A DNA stretch of 64,000 bases, from the NCBI GenBank assembly GCA_019915015.1, contig JAHBBC010000052.1:1-64000 (forward strand), written 5' to 3'. Of the stretch, positions 11,707 to 22,465 are shown piece after piece. The DNA comes from Auriscalpium vulgare. Its lineage: Eukaryota > Basidiomycota > Agaricomycetes > Russulales > Auriscalpiaceae. How positions within the stretch are numbered: position 1 is the first letter of the stretch; the number at the start of each line of letters is the position of its first letter. The notes below the pieces were generated by a model. That model did no database searches, was not told where the DNA came from, and saw nothing but the letters and a program-made list of their open reading frames with translations. The position numbers were made by a program, and so were the translations under genes.

Positions 11707-13807
11707 CAGTGTGAGCGTCCTGGACGCCCACTGCACGCGCAATTGCTGTCAGCGGGCCCTGCGCTGTGTGTGTCCGTCCGGGACGGACACTGCCGAGCAC
11801 AGGCAACAACGCTGCGGAGGGTGGCGCACGGCGTGCGCGTCCTGGACGCCCACTGCACGCGCAATTGCTGTCTGCGGGCCCTGCGCTGTGTGTGTCCGTC
11901 CGGGACGGACACTGCAGAGCACAGGCAACACGCTACGGAGGCTGGCGCACGGCGTGGGCGTCCTGGACGCCCACTGCACACGCAATTGCTGTCTGTGGGC
12001 CCTGCGCTGTGTGTCTCTGTCAAGGAAAGATGCTGCAGAGCATGCTGCGCAGGCTGGCGCGCGGTGTGGGCGGCCTGGACGCCCACTGCACGCGCAATTG
12101 CTGTCAGCGGGCCCTGCGCTGTGTGTGTCAAGGAAAGATGCTGCCGAGCATGCTGCGCAGGCTGGCGCGCGGTGTGGGCGTCCTGGACGCCCACTGCACG
12201 CGCAATTGCTGTCTGCGGGCCCTGCGCTGTGTGTCTCTGTCAAGGAAAGATGCTGCCGAGCATGCTGCGCAGGCTGGCGCGCGGTGTGGGCGTCCTGGAC
12301 GCCCACTGCACGCGCAATTGCTGTCTGCGGGCCCTGCGCTGTGTGTCTCTGTCAAGGAAAGATGCTGCAGAGCATGCTGCGCAGGCTGGCGCGCGGTGTG
12401 GGCGTCCTGGACGCCCACTGCACGCGCAATTGCTGTCTGCGGGCCCTGCGCTGTGTGTGTCCGTCCGGGACGGACACTGCCGAGCACAGGCAACACGCTG
12501 CGGAGGGTGGCGCACGGCGTGCGCGTCCTGGACGCCCACTGCACGCGCAATTGCTGTCTGCGGGCCCTGCGCTGTCTCTGTCAAGGAAAGATGCTGCCGA
12601 GCATGCTGCGCAGGCTGGCGCGCGGTGTGGGCGTCCTGGACGCCCACTGCACGCGCAATTGCTGTCTGCGGGCCCTGCGCTGTGCGTGTCCGTCCGGGAC
12701 GGACACTGCAGAGCACAGGCAACACGCTACGGAGGCTGGCGCACGGCGTGCGCGTCCTGGACGCCCACTGCACGCGCAATTGCTGTCTGCGGGCCCTGCG
12801 CTGTGTGTGTCAAGGAAAGATGCTGCCGAGCATGCTGCGCAGGCTGGCGCGCGGTGTGGGCGTCCTGGACGCCCACTGCACGCGCAATTGCTGTCTGCGG
12901 GCCCTGCGCTGTCTCTGTCAAGGAAAGATGCTGCAGAGCATGCTGCGCAGGCTGGCGCGCGGTGTGGGCGTCCTGGACGCCCACTGCACGCGCAATTGCT
13001 GTCTGCGGGCCCTGCGCTGTGTGTGTCAAGGAAAGATGCTGCCGAGCATGCTGCGCAGGCTGGCGCGCGGTGTGGGCGTCCTGGACGCCCACTGCACGCG
13101 CAATTGCTGTCTGCGGGCCCTGCGCTGTGTGTCTCTGTCAAGGAAAGATGCTGCAGAGCATGCTGCGCAGGCTGGCGCGCGGTGTGGGCGTCCTGGACGC
13201 CCACTGCACGCGCAATTGCTGTCTGCGGGCCCTGCGCTGTGTGTCTCTGTCAAGGAAAGATGCTGCAGAGCATGCTGCGCATGCTGCGCAGGCTGGCGCG
13301 CGGTGTGGGCGTCCTGGACGCTCACTGCACGCGCAATTGCTGTCTGCGGGCCCTGCGCTGTCTCTGTCAAGGAAAGATGCTGCAGAGCATGCTGCGCAGG
13401 CTGGCGCGCGGTGTGGGCGTCCTGGACGCCCACTGCACGCGCAATTGCTGTCAGCGGGCCCTGCGCTGTGTGTGTCAAGGAAAGATGCTGCCGAGCATGC
13501 TGCGCAGACTGGCGCGCGGTGTGGGCGTCCTGGACGCCCACTGCACGCGCAATTGCTGTCTGCGGGCCCTGCGCTGTGTGTGTCCGTCCGGGACGGACAC
13601 TGCAGAGCACAGGCAACACGCTACGGAGGCTGGCGCACGGCGTGCGCGTCCTGGACGCCCACTGCACGCGCAATTGCTGTCTGCGGGCCCTGCGCTGTGT
13701 GTCTCTGTCAAGGAAAGATGCTGCCGAGCATGCTGCGCAGGCTGGCGCGCGGTGTGGGCGTCCTGGACGCCCACTGCACGCGCAATTGCTGTCTGCGGGC
13801 CCTGCGC
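11707..13807. repeat. Satellite array 1, 108-121 bp units
   Basis: About 19 head-to-tail units, each with TGCACGCGCAATTGCTGTC and GTCCTGGACGCCCAC. Type A units (108-112 bp) contain CTGTCAAGGAAAGATGCTGC. Type B units (119-121 bp) contain TGTCCGTCCGGGACGGACAC, a palindrome. Every unit also carries a palindrome with 10-bp arms GTGGGCGTCC around one T. All three plus-strand frames stay open for about 2.1 kb, although the unit lengths are not all multiples of three. I read this as non-coding satellite. Confidence 0.95.
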
Positions 13808-14061
13808 TGTTACGATTCCTATGAATCGTTTCTTATGTAATCTACATACAGCATTTTTTTGACCCATGCAACGACTATCTCCGTCGCCTTTTTTGGTAAT
13901 TCACTCCCACGCCCTGTCCACTTGTGTTTTCCCTCCGTCACTTTTGCTCTGGGTGATTCACATGAATTGTTACACATACAGCATTTCTTGGACCATGTAG
14001 TGCCGACAGATAATGCAGAGTAATCAAACAGCCTGGGTAGCATGAGCAGAAGTGTAAGGAT

Positions 14062-14115
14062 GATGACATCATTCCGGGTTTTAAAAATGCATTTAAAACC
14101 CGGAATGATGTCATC
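14062..14115. repeat. CRE-like palindrome
   Basis: A near-perfect inverted repeat with arms GATGACATCATTCCGGGTTT and an AATGCATT centre. Relatives are listed at 417-469. Confidence 0.8.
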
Positions 14116-14264
14116 CTCATGACTAATCATGTTCACTTCTGCAGAGACGCAGTGTCTCTCAGCAGCCTCTTGCATATATAGCACTTTTCAGACCATGTCA
14201 TACCTACGGATATTGCAGAACAGGAATTGAACAGCCAGGTAGTATGAGCAGAAGTGTAAAGATG

Positions 14265-14316
14265 ATGACATCATTCCGGGTTTCAAAATGCATTTAAAAA
14301 CCCGGAATGATGTCAT
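14265..14316. repeat. CRE-like palindrome
   Basis: Second copy in the same element, arms ATGACATCATTCCGGGTTT, about 200 bp after the first. Confidence 0.8.
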
Positions 14317-14620
14317 TATCTTGACTAATCATGTTTGCTTCCGTGGAGAGGCAATGTCACTGCACACAGCCTCTGGCAGCCCTCCACAGTACCTATTGCT
14401 GTATTGCCCAGGAACCAGGATTTTATTGCCAACTGCCCTGGACTGTCCACCCACTGTTGCCCTATACCATGTAGCATTGCAGGGGCTCTGAATGTATCAG
14501 TCAAGTCAAAGTAGTCTGTATCATTTGGTGTACATTTATTATGCATATCTGATAAAATAAGAACTCCCATAACAAGGGCGGAATCGTACCGCCGTGCTAC
14601 GCATCGGCCCACTCCCAGCA

Positions 14621-14711
14621 AGTGTGTCTCTGTCAAGGAAAGATGCTGCAGAGCATGCTGCGCAGGCTGGCGCGCGGTGTGGGCGTCCTGGACGCCCACT
14701 GCACGCGCAAT
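14621..14711. repeat. Single satellite unit between two insertions
   Basis: One type A unit bounded by the hairpin element on the left and the TIR element on the right. It shows that both inserted into a formerly continuous array. Confidence 0.9.
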
Positions 14712-16039
14712 CACTGCGTTCAGGGCCCGAATTCCCTAATATAAAGAAGATGAGCTACTTGAGGTGTGCGAGGCGGGTGAAGTAGACAACGTACCTAGGG
14801 TAAATGTACTTGGTAGTAGTTCGGAGTAGTTGACGTGCTAGGATATCAAGTAGATGGATGTGGCAAAGGCAGCTGATCGGAGATGCTTTGGCTTCAAGTA
14901 GCTGGAGCAACTCCCTGGGTATTTTCGTCGTCGAAAATGTCAAAGTAGCTGGTGTGCTACGGGGTGGGGCTGACGATGACGCTCTGTGACGCAATCGTTT
15001 GGCAACTTGAGATTTCGTCAAGTCGCGCGCCGTCTGTTTGCGACTCTTACCTTCTCCCATCACCCCATCATGCATCTTCGGTCACCACCACCCTTCCTCC
15101 CCTTTCCCTGGCCCCCACGGCGATTTCACACGTACGGTGTACACTTGCGTTCGCGTCCCATGATCTAGGACCGCCGTGGACGAGCACATGCGTGGAATAT
15201 CGGCGCGCTAGGCCATAGCCCCTGAAGATCGCTCCGACCTTCAGTCACACAACAACGAGCTCGGGAGGGAGCGCCTCCGGTTACAGTGAGCAGGGGGAGA
15301 CACATTACGGTGCTCATATAACGTTCGGAGGATTGGAAAACAAGGTGCGTCGATATGTTGAACATCTATGCGCCGCTAACGCGCGCCCGACGGTCGTGTC
15401 TTGCCTCCACTGCCATGCTATCGCTACTCTGCTGTGCTCTGACTCCCTGGTCTCTGCTGTCTTGCTGCGCTCTCTGTTACTGGCTTGTCTACCTGCGGAG
15501 CTTACAGTATGCCACGATCCGGAGAAATGAGGGCTCTCTGTCGGTCAGCGGAGCTAGATATATGCGCTGTAAGTTAACTCTCCTTTCCTCTTGCTGCTGT
15601 TCTCATCTTGTTGTTTCACCAGGCTAGGCATGAGCTCGCCTGTGTGTCGTCATGTTCGAACACATAAGCGCGTCAAGATCCAATTCCCTCCCACCCCTTG
15701 GACGACTTCTTCGAGGGCGCGTCGATACGGTGCCGGCCTGTAGCTCATGTGTATTACATAATTAGTTTTGAAATAAATTCAATTAATATTGCTGTGTCAT
15801 ATAATGAATAATCAAGGGGAAACACAAGAGCCTACTACAACCTGGTCCCAGCTACTTTGAATCCAAGCGGACGAGGTACTTACGGTCCGAGCAGGCTGTC
15901 TACTCGAACACTTAGTATTTGACGCGATCCCATCTTGTTCCGTCTACTTGCCGAATTTGACTTGCCGCTTCCGGGACTCCAAGTAGCTGACGTGTTCGGA
16001 GATACTTTAATCTATAGTATCCGGGCCCTGAACGCAGTG
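14712..16039. mobile_element. Non-autonomous CACTA-like TIR element, 1328 bp
   Basis: Perfect 18-bp terminal inverted repeats, CACTGCGTTCAGGGCCCG, inside a satellite unit and flanked by a 3-bp target duplication AAT (14709-14711 and 16040-16042). The uninterrupted satellite reads CGCGCAATTGCTG, so the target is known. Subterminal motifs related to CAAGTAGCTG recur near both ends, typical of CACTA/EnSpm-type elements. No transposase is encoded; short ORFs inside are not recognisable. CACTA-group elements normally start CACT and duplicate 2-3 bp. Confidence 0.85.
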
Positions 16040-18830
16040 AATTGCTGTCTGCGGGCCCTGCGCTGTCTCTGTCAAGGAAAGATGCTGCAGAGCATGCTGC
16101 GCAGGCTGGCGCGCGGTGTGGGCGTCCTGGACGCCCACTGCTGTCTGTGGGCCCTGCGCTGTGTGTGCTTGTCCAGGACAGATGCTGCAGAGCATGCTGC
16201 GCAGGCTGGCGCGCGGTGTGGGCGTCCTGGACGCCCACTGCACGCGCAATTGCTGTCTGCGGGCCCTGCGCTGTGTGTCTCTGTCAAGGAAAGATGCTGC
16301 AGAGCATGCTGCGCAGGCTGGCGCGCGGTGTGGGCGTCCTGGACGCCCACTGCACGCGCAATTGCTGTCTGCGGGCCCTGCGCTGTGTGTCTCTGTCAAG
16401 GAAAGATGCTGCCGAGCATGCTGCGCAGGCTGGCGCGCGGTGTGGGCGTCCTGGACGCCCACTGCACGCGCAATTGCTGTCTGCGGGCCCTGCGCTGTCT
16501 CTGTCAAGGAAAGATGCTGCAGAGCATGCTGCGCAGGCTGGCGCGCGGTGTGGGCGTCCTGGACGCCCACTGCACGCGCAATTGCTGTCTGCGGGCCCTG
16601 CGCTGTCTCTGTCAAGGAAAGATGCTGCAGAGCATGCTGCGCAGGCTGGCGCGCGGTGTGGGCGTCCTGGACGCCCACTGCACGCGCAATTGCTGTCTGC
16701 GGGCCCTGCGCTGTGTGTCTCTGTCAAGGAAAGATGCTGCAGAGCATGCTGCGCAGGCTGGCGCGCGGTGTGGGCGTCCTGGACGCCCACTGCACGCGCA
16801 ATTGCTGTCTGCGGGCCCTGCGCTGTGTGTCTCTGTCAAGGAAAGATGCTGCAGAGCATGCTGCGCAGGCTGGCGCGCGGTGTGGGCGTCCTGGACGCCC
16901 ACTGCTGTCTGTGGGCCCTGCGCTGTGTGTGCTTGTCCAGGACAGATGCTGGAGAGCATGCTGCGCAGGCTGGCGCGCGGTGTGGGCGTCCTGGACGCCC
17001 ACTGCACGCGCAATTGCTGTCTGCGGGCCCTGCGCTGTGTGTCTCTGTCAAGGAAAGATGCTGCAGAGCATGCTGCGCAGGCTGGCGCGCGGTGTGGGCG
17101 TCCTGGACGCCCACTGCACGCGCAATTGCTGTCTGCGGGCCCTGCGCTGTCTCTGTCAAGGAAAGATGCTGCAGAGCATGCTGCGCAGGCTGGCGCGCGG
17201 TGTGGGCGTCGTGGACGCCCACTGCACGCGCAATTGCTGTCTGCGGGCCCTGCGCTGTGTGTGTCAAGGAAAGATGCTGCCGAGCATGCTGCGCAGGCTG
17301 GCGCGCGGTGTGGGCGTCCTGGACGCCCACTGCACGCGCAATTGCTGTCAGCGGGCCCTGCGCTGTGTGTGTCAAGGAAAGATGCTGCCGAGCATGCTGC
17401 GCAGACTGGCGCGCGGTGTGGGCGTCCTGGACGCCCACTGCACGCGCAATTGCTGTCTGCGGGCCCTGCGCTGTGTGTGTCCGTCCGGGACGGACACTGC
17501 AGAGCACAGGCAACACGCTACGGAGGCTGGCGCACGGCGTGCGCGTCCTGGACGCCCACTGCACGCGCAATTGCTGTCTGCGGGCCCTGCGCTGTCTCTG
17601 TCAAGGAAAGATGCTGCAGAGCATGCTGCGCAGGCTGGCGCGCGGTGTGGGCGTCCTGGACGCCCACTGCACGCGCAATTGCAGTCTGCGGGCCCTGCGC
17701 TGTGTGTCTCTGTCAAGGAAAGATGCTGCAGAGCATGCTGCGCAGGCTGGCGCGCGGTGTGGGCGTCCTGGACGCCCACTGCACGCGCAATTGCTGTCTG
17801 CGGGCCCTGCGCTGTGTGTGTCCGTCCGGGACGGACACTGCCGAGCACAGGCAACACGCTGCGGAGGGTGGCGCACGGCGTGCGCGTCCTGGACGCCCAC
17901 TGCACGCGCAATTGCTGTCAGCGGGCCCTGCGCTGTGTATGTCAAGGAAAGATGCTGCCGAGCATGCTGCGCAGACTGGCGCGCGGTGTGGGCGTCCTGG
18001 ACGCCCACTGCACGCGCAATTGCTGTCTGCGGGCCCTGCGCTGTGTGTCTCTGTCAAGGAAAGATGCTGCCGAGCATGCTGCGCAGGCTGGCGCGCGGTG
18101 TGGGCGTCCTGGACGCCCACTGCACGCGCAATTGCTGTCTGCGGGCCCTGCGCTGTGTGTGTCCGTCCGGGACGGACACTGCAGAGCACAGGCAACACGC
18201 TACGGAGGCTGGCGCACGGCGTGCGCGTCCTGGACGCCCACTGCACGCGCAATTGCTGTCTGCGGGCCCTGCGCTGTCTCTGTCAAGGAAAGATGCTGCA
18301 GAGCATGCTGCGCAGGCTGGCGCGCGGTGTGGGCGTCCTGGACGCCCACTGCACGCGCAATTGCTGTCTGCGGGCCCTGCGCTGTGTGTCTCTGTCAAGG
18401 AAAGATGCTGCAGAGCATGCTGCGCAGGCTGGCGCGCGGTGTGGGCGTCCTGGACGCCCACTGCACGCGCAATTGCTGTCTGCGGGCCCTGCGCTGTGTG
18501 TCTCTGTCAAGGAAAGATGCTGCCGAGCATGCTGCGCAGGCTGGCGCGCGGTGTGGGCGTCCTGGACGCCCACTGCACGCGCAATTGCTGTCTGCGGGCC
18601 CTGCGCTGTCTCTGTCAAGGAAAGATGCTGCAGAGCATGCTGCGCAGGCTGGCGCGCGGTGTGGGCGTCCTGGACGCCCACTGCACGCGCAATTGCTGTC
18701 AGCGGGCCCTGCGCTGTGTGTGTCAAGGAAAGATGCTGCCGAGCATGCTGCGCAGGCTGGCGCGCGGTGTGGGCGTCCTGGACGCCCACTGCACGCGCAA
18801 TTGCTGTCTGCGAGCTGTGTGCTGCGTGGT
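16040..18830. repeat. Satellite array 2, about 25 units
   Basis: Same unit family as array 1, mostly type A (108-112 bp) with several type B. Two shorter units (near 16140 and 16905) carry a variant, GCTTGTCCAGGACAGATGCT. All three plus-strand frames are open for about 2.8 kb. The array ends CTGCGAGCTGTGTGCTGCG, identical to the end of array 3. Confidence 0.95.
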
Positions 18831-18876
18831 GAGTGGAGAGGTTTCACCAACCCTACTGAACCCTACCATGCCCCAT

Positions 18877-18896
18877 AACCCTAAACCCTAAACCCT
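18877..18896. repeat. Interstitial telomere repeat
   Basis: Nearly three CCCTAAA units in the same orientation as the chromosome-end telomere, preceded by degenerate CCCTA motifs (18850-18876). They join directly to CCCCGACTGCG, which lies inside F-box exon 2 in copy 1 of the duplication. The bases CTCCCCG can be assigned to either side. Confidence 0.92.
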
Positions 18897-20752
18897 CCCC
18901 GACTGCGACATTCCCCCAGGATGTCGAGATGTGGAGGACGAGTCGGGATCGGGCTGCATTTTTGGTCATGCTTTCGTGTTGCAGGATGACAAAAGGGATA
19001 CTCGCGGCATGGGAGGAGGGAGCTCCAGGGCTAAAGATAAAGAGGTGGAGCTGTACGGTTGTTAAGGTGAAGGTGGCTTAGGTACAAGTTGTTTAAGTCC
19101 TGTTTCAAACAAGTGTTATCGCACCATCATGTCATGCAGGATGAACGTCGAGGACGGACCGCGCAGCGCGCGGCGAGATATAAACATAGCGCAGAGAGGA
19201 ATGTAAATGGGCCTGAAACATCACAATAGTGAGACACCTACCAGGCAGGGCAAATTAAGGTATTCCGCCACCATAATTCGCTATTGCAACACCTCGAAAG
19301 CGGTGGTTGTTGCTAAGGTGGGGGTTTGGGAATGCAACATGGGACGGGTTGTTGAGGTCGCTCTGAGGGGATGGGCGCGTCCGTCCGGGACGGACGCTCG
19401 CAGACCGCCCCATGCAAGTCACGTGATTTTGCAGGAGAGCCGCGTCCGATGTCGCGTCGCGCGACCGTCTGCCCACATAATTTTGGCTGCGCTCCACCGG
19501 CATGATAACAAACTACCTGATATGGCGCGTAAACAGGGCTTCGAGGATTTCACAATTTGTCAAGGTCGCTATCAAGGGTTGGGAGTGTGCGCGTCCGGCC
19601 AGGACGGACACTCCCAGGCCACCTCTTACAGGTCACGTGATTGCGTAGGAGTGCCGCGCGGCGTCCGCGGCCGTCCGTCCGCGACGGGCCCTTGCGGTTG
19701 TCTTAGTCGGTCCGCCTGGGCGAGAACACTGGGCGAGAACGAGCCGGCGTGGGAAGGAGTCTGCGAGCTTGCGCCAGTCCGCCTCTCGTACCGCGCCCAC
19801 CACCGCTGCAGCCTCCACCACCAAGCACCCTGCACACCAGCATCCGATGCGCTTGAACAGGACCGAGCCCAGTTGGAAGCGAGAGGCTCGCAAGCTGAAG
19901 CAGCGAGAGGAGACGGCCATAAGATGGTGGGTCCTATGAGCACTCGCCTGTCGCAGATCGCTCACAGCGTGGAGCAGGGGCGCGCCAGCCTCCGGATGTG
20001 TCTGGAAGAACGGCGGGATTGCGTGGGATCCTGACCGGGCGGCATTGCTGCGGAAGAAGCGGGGCACGAGCGAGAGGGGAGTATTTGGTGGGCCACTGAG
20101 GGCCCCTGCGGGGCCTCCACCCGTCACCGACCAGATGGTCCGCAACGCGATCGCTGCTGTCTCGGGGTGGAATGGCTGGGATGGCGAGCCCTGGGGCGTC
20201 TCGGGGGTGGGCAATGGCGGGGAAGGGGACGCCTGGGGCGGCTCGGGGTGGAATGGCTGGCATGACGACGTCTGGGGCGGTGGGTTTGCCGGCGTTGACG
20301 AGTCCTCGTCCTCGGGGAGTGGATGAGACGGCCTCTGCAGCGGGCGCCGCACGTAGCTCCCACCGAATACAGTCGCTGCATCTGTGTCCCCCTCTTGCCC
20401 GACGCGTGGCCTTCACTGGCATTTGCAAGTGTTTGCGAGGGCGTCACAGGTGGTCCTTCCTTGCCAGACAGATCAGTGCAATGGGGTGTCAATAGACTGT
20501 AATATAGGTGTGTCTGTCTATAAAGGAAGATACATAAAACTTTCTACACTTGTCGAGGACGTTCTCTGAAGTCAGTGGCGAGGAGCTTGCGGCCCGAATC
20601 GCGGCATGAGGTGCACGCTCCGGTGGATGTCCTTGACAGCAATTGCGCTTGCCTGCCTGCGGAGGCCCGTTCGGAACTTTCGCGACACCCGGTAAGTACA
20701 TGAGATGGTTCGGCTCTGACGCTGGCCCGAACGGTGGAAACCACTCCACGTA
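18895..20752. repeat. Segmental duplication, copy 2
   Basis: Partner of 7154-8997, with scattered substitutions and small indels. Unlike copy 1, it retains the uninterrupted junction CACGTACGCGAGG at 20747-20759 and runs straight on into the Plavaka remnant and a short satellite array. Confidence 0.92.
19847..20326 (+). pseudogene. WG-repeat protein pseudogene, copy 2
   Basis: Same frame as copy 1, with the same early TGA (19937-19939). The downstream frame is open to 20326 and preserves the tail: SGWNGWDGEPWG, DAWGGSGWNGWHDDVWGGG and a serine run. The Trp-Gly spacing resembles the gene at 51037-51528. The shared TGA shows that the damage predates the duplication. Confidence 0.6.
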
Positions 20753-20850
20753 CGCGAGGTGGGCGGGGCCAACGTAGTCCATTGGAAACGCTGCCGCGCG
20801 AGCTTTCACCGGGAGGGTGAAGACGACGCGCACCTGCGCAGCTTGATACC
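20489..20850 (-). pseudogene. Plavaka-type transposase C-terminal remnant, copy 2
   Basis: The minus-strand frame reads VVFTLPVKARAAAF, then LAYVEWFPPFGPASEPNHLM, and ends FYVSSFIDRHTYITVY. The middle (YRVSRKFRTGLRRQ, IHRSVHLMPRFG) is in another frame, so two frame shifts are present. It is uninterrupted by the 2.55-kb element found in copy 1. Only the last exon is represented. Confidence 0.75.
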
Positions 20851-20904
20851 CTACAGCGGCAGCGTTAGCATCTCAGCTGCTCCTGTCGGGGACCGCGGCG
20901 TACC

Positions 20905-21195
20905 TATCGCAGTGTGAGCGTCCTGGACGCCCACTGCACGCGCAATTGCTGTCAGCGGGCCATGCGCTGTGTGTGTCCGTCCGGGACGGACACTGCCGAG
21001 CACAGGCAACACGCTGCGGAGGGTGGCGCACGGCGTGCGCGTCCTGGACGCCCACTGCACGCGCAATTGCTGTCAGCGGGCCCTGCGCTGTGTGTCTCTG
21101 TCAAGGAAAGATGCTGCAGAGCATGCTGCGCAGGCTGGCATGCGGTGTGGGCGTCCTGGAAGCCCACTGCACGCGCAATTGCTGTCTGCGAGCTG
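20905..21195. repeat. Satellite array 3, about 2.5 units
   Basis: Short counterpart of arrays 1 and 2 after copy 2 of the duplication. It has one type B and one type A unit and the same terminal sequence, followed by GTTTCACCAACCCTACTGAA and a single telomere-like unit at 21255. Confidence 0.93.
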
Positions 21196-21260
21196 TGTGC
21201 TGCGTGGTGAGTGGAGAGGTTTCACCAACCCTACTGAACCCTACCATGCCCCATAACCCT

Positions 21261-21900
21261 AAGCACCTGCAAAACTGGGACGCGGGAGACGAGCCGGAGG
21301 AGATGGTGGGGAGATTGGAGGAGATCGAGGAGATCAGTGGGCAGAGAGTGCGGTTCGCAGTACGTGCGCATGATCATCTCGAGGACATCAGCTTGTGGAT
21401 AGCTTCCGAGTGGGCCCACGTCCCTCACCCACGGCACGGACCTCACCAACGGATGCGTGCCCCAGTTGTAGCACTGCAAGCAGTATGGAGAAGGATGCGG
21501 GCACGGTTTGGCAGAACAGGACATGCCCACTAGAGCACGGACTCTAATCTCACATTCATTTCAGGCTATCTTGTACACCCGGACACTATCTTTCATTCTG
21601 TATTATAGATTTCACCTTCTAGATCTGTATCAATTATGTCACCAGAGCCAGAACTCTGATCTCACACTCATTTTTCCGTTATCTCTTACACGAACACACA
21701 ATCTTTTACTCTGTATTGTAGATCCCACTTTCCAGATCGGCCCACTATATCTTTCATCCCTTCATTTTCCCCAAAGACTCGCGTTCCCACGTCTCTTTTG
21801 TGTTTTGCCGGTTATCCGAGATAGCTAGCCACATGATTTCTTCAGATTCCGGGTCAGCAGATTAGGCTGCACCTTCCACACTCCTTCATCATTTTTTCCC
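21261..21900. other. No gene recognised
   Basis: AT-richer than the satellites. A minus-strand frame (21231-21530) has a Cys-rich patch, YCLQCYNWGTH, that could be a decayed zinc knuckle of a retroelement, but the support is weak. I see nothing else. Confidence 0.4.
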
Positions 21901-21914
21901 GCCGAGCTTCCCAG

Positions 21915-22040
21915 AATGTCCCAGAACATTCCAAGGAGTCAGGATGAGTCATTCCTAGTCAGAATGAGTCACTCTTAGAGTGAGTCATACCCATTCAGGA
22001 GGAGTCATTTGGAGTCAGTATGAGTCACTTTTTTATATAG
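21915..22040 (+). promoter_or_regulatory. Putative LTR promoter: bZIP and heat-shock-type sites with TATA
   Basis: Four exact TGAGTCA sites (21945, 21965, 21981 and 22021) lie within 85 bp, with further GAGTCA half-sites, just upstream of TATATA at 22034. TGAGTCA is the Gcn4/AP-1 recognition sequence. TTCCCAGAA and GAACATTC at about 21908-21932 resemble heat-shock elements. The position upstream of gypsy debris suggests an old LTR promoter. Confidence 0.45.
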
Positions 22041-22134
22041 CCATGTATTAGTCAGACAGTTTTGGAATAGTATTTAAGGAAGGACCCTCGATCCTTGACG
22101 GACGGGTACTTTCAGTGGAACATCACTTCTAAAG

Positions 22135-22465
22135 CTAGCACCTCAACACCATTCAGTCAGTAGTCGCAATCGCAATCCAGTCGCAATTCAGTCAAGTAAT
22201 CGCAATCCAGTCGCAAGCTAATCAGAAGTCGCAATCGCAATCGCAGTCATTTTTCGCCAAGCCAGCATCGGCCGTCTTGTCGAAATCTAGTCAGAAATCG
22301 CAATTGCAATCTAGTCAGAAATCACAATCGCAATCTAGTCAGAAATCGCAATTGCAATCCAGTCAGTAAATTGCAATCGCAATCCAGTCAGTAAATCGCA
22401 ATCGCAATCCAGTCAGTAGTCGCAATCGCAATCTAGTCAGTAGTTGCAATCGCAATCCTCTCGAA
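22135..22465. repeat. Degenerate tandem repeat, CAATCGCAATC(C/T)AGTCAG
   Basis: At least ten irregular copies of a unit of about 18-25 bp built from CGCAATCGCAATCCAGTCAG. It follows the TATA region and precedes the gypsy pol fragment, so it may be the leader of the same element. Confidence 0.8.

Larger units (their letters stand above)
13808..14620 (+). mobile_element. Hairpin-ended repeat element inserted in the satellite
   Basis: It splits a satellite unit: CTGCGCTGT lies before it and GTGTGTCTCTG after it, with an extra GT consistent with a 2-bp duplication. It begins with stem-loop TACGATTCCTATGAATCGT, as at 736 (inverted) and 23265. Inside, a unit of roughly 190 bp is tandemly repeated (near 13985 and 14190), each copy carrying a CRE-like palindrome. 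No coding region is evident. Confidence 0.7.

Noticed and set aside
11711..13862. Plus-strand ORFs of 693-709 codons
   Set aside because: They exist in all three frames of a satellite with units of 108-121 bp, without a conserved protein frame. They reflect the stop-free composition of the repeat.
14952..15630. Short ORFs inside the CACTA-like element
   Set aside because: No recognisable domain and no consistent splicing; the element appears non-autonomous.
11700..18830. Possible CRISPR array
   Set aside because: Units are contiguous 108-121 bp repeats without unique spacers, in a eukaryotic subtelomere, with no cas genes.
15935..18891. Plus-strand ORFs of 920-965 codons
   Set aside because: Same reason; three parallel frames through satellite array 2.
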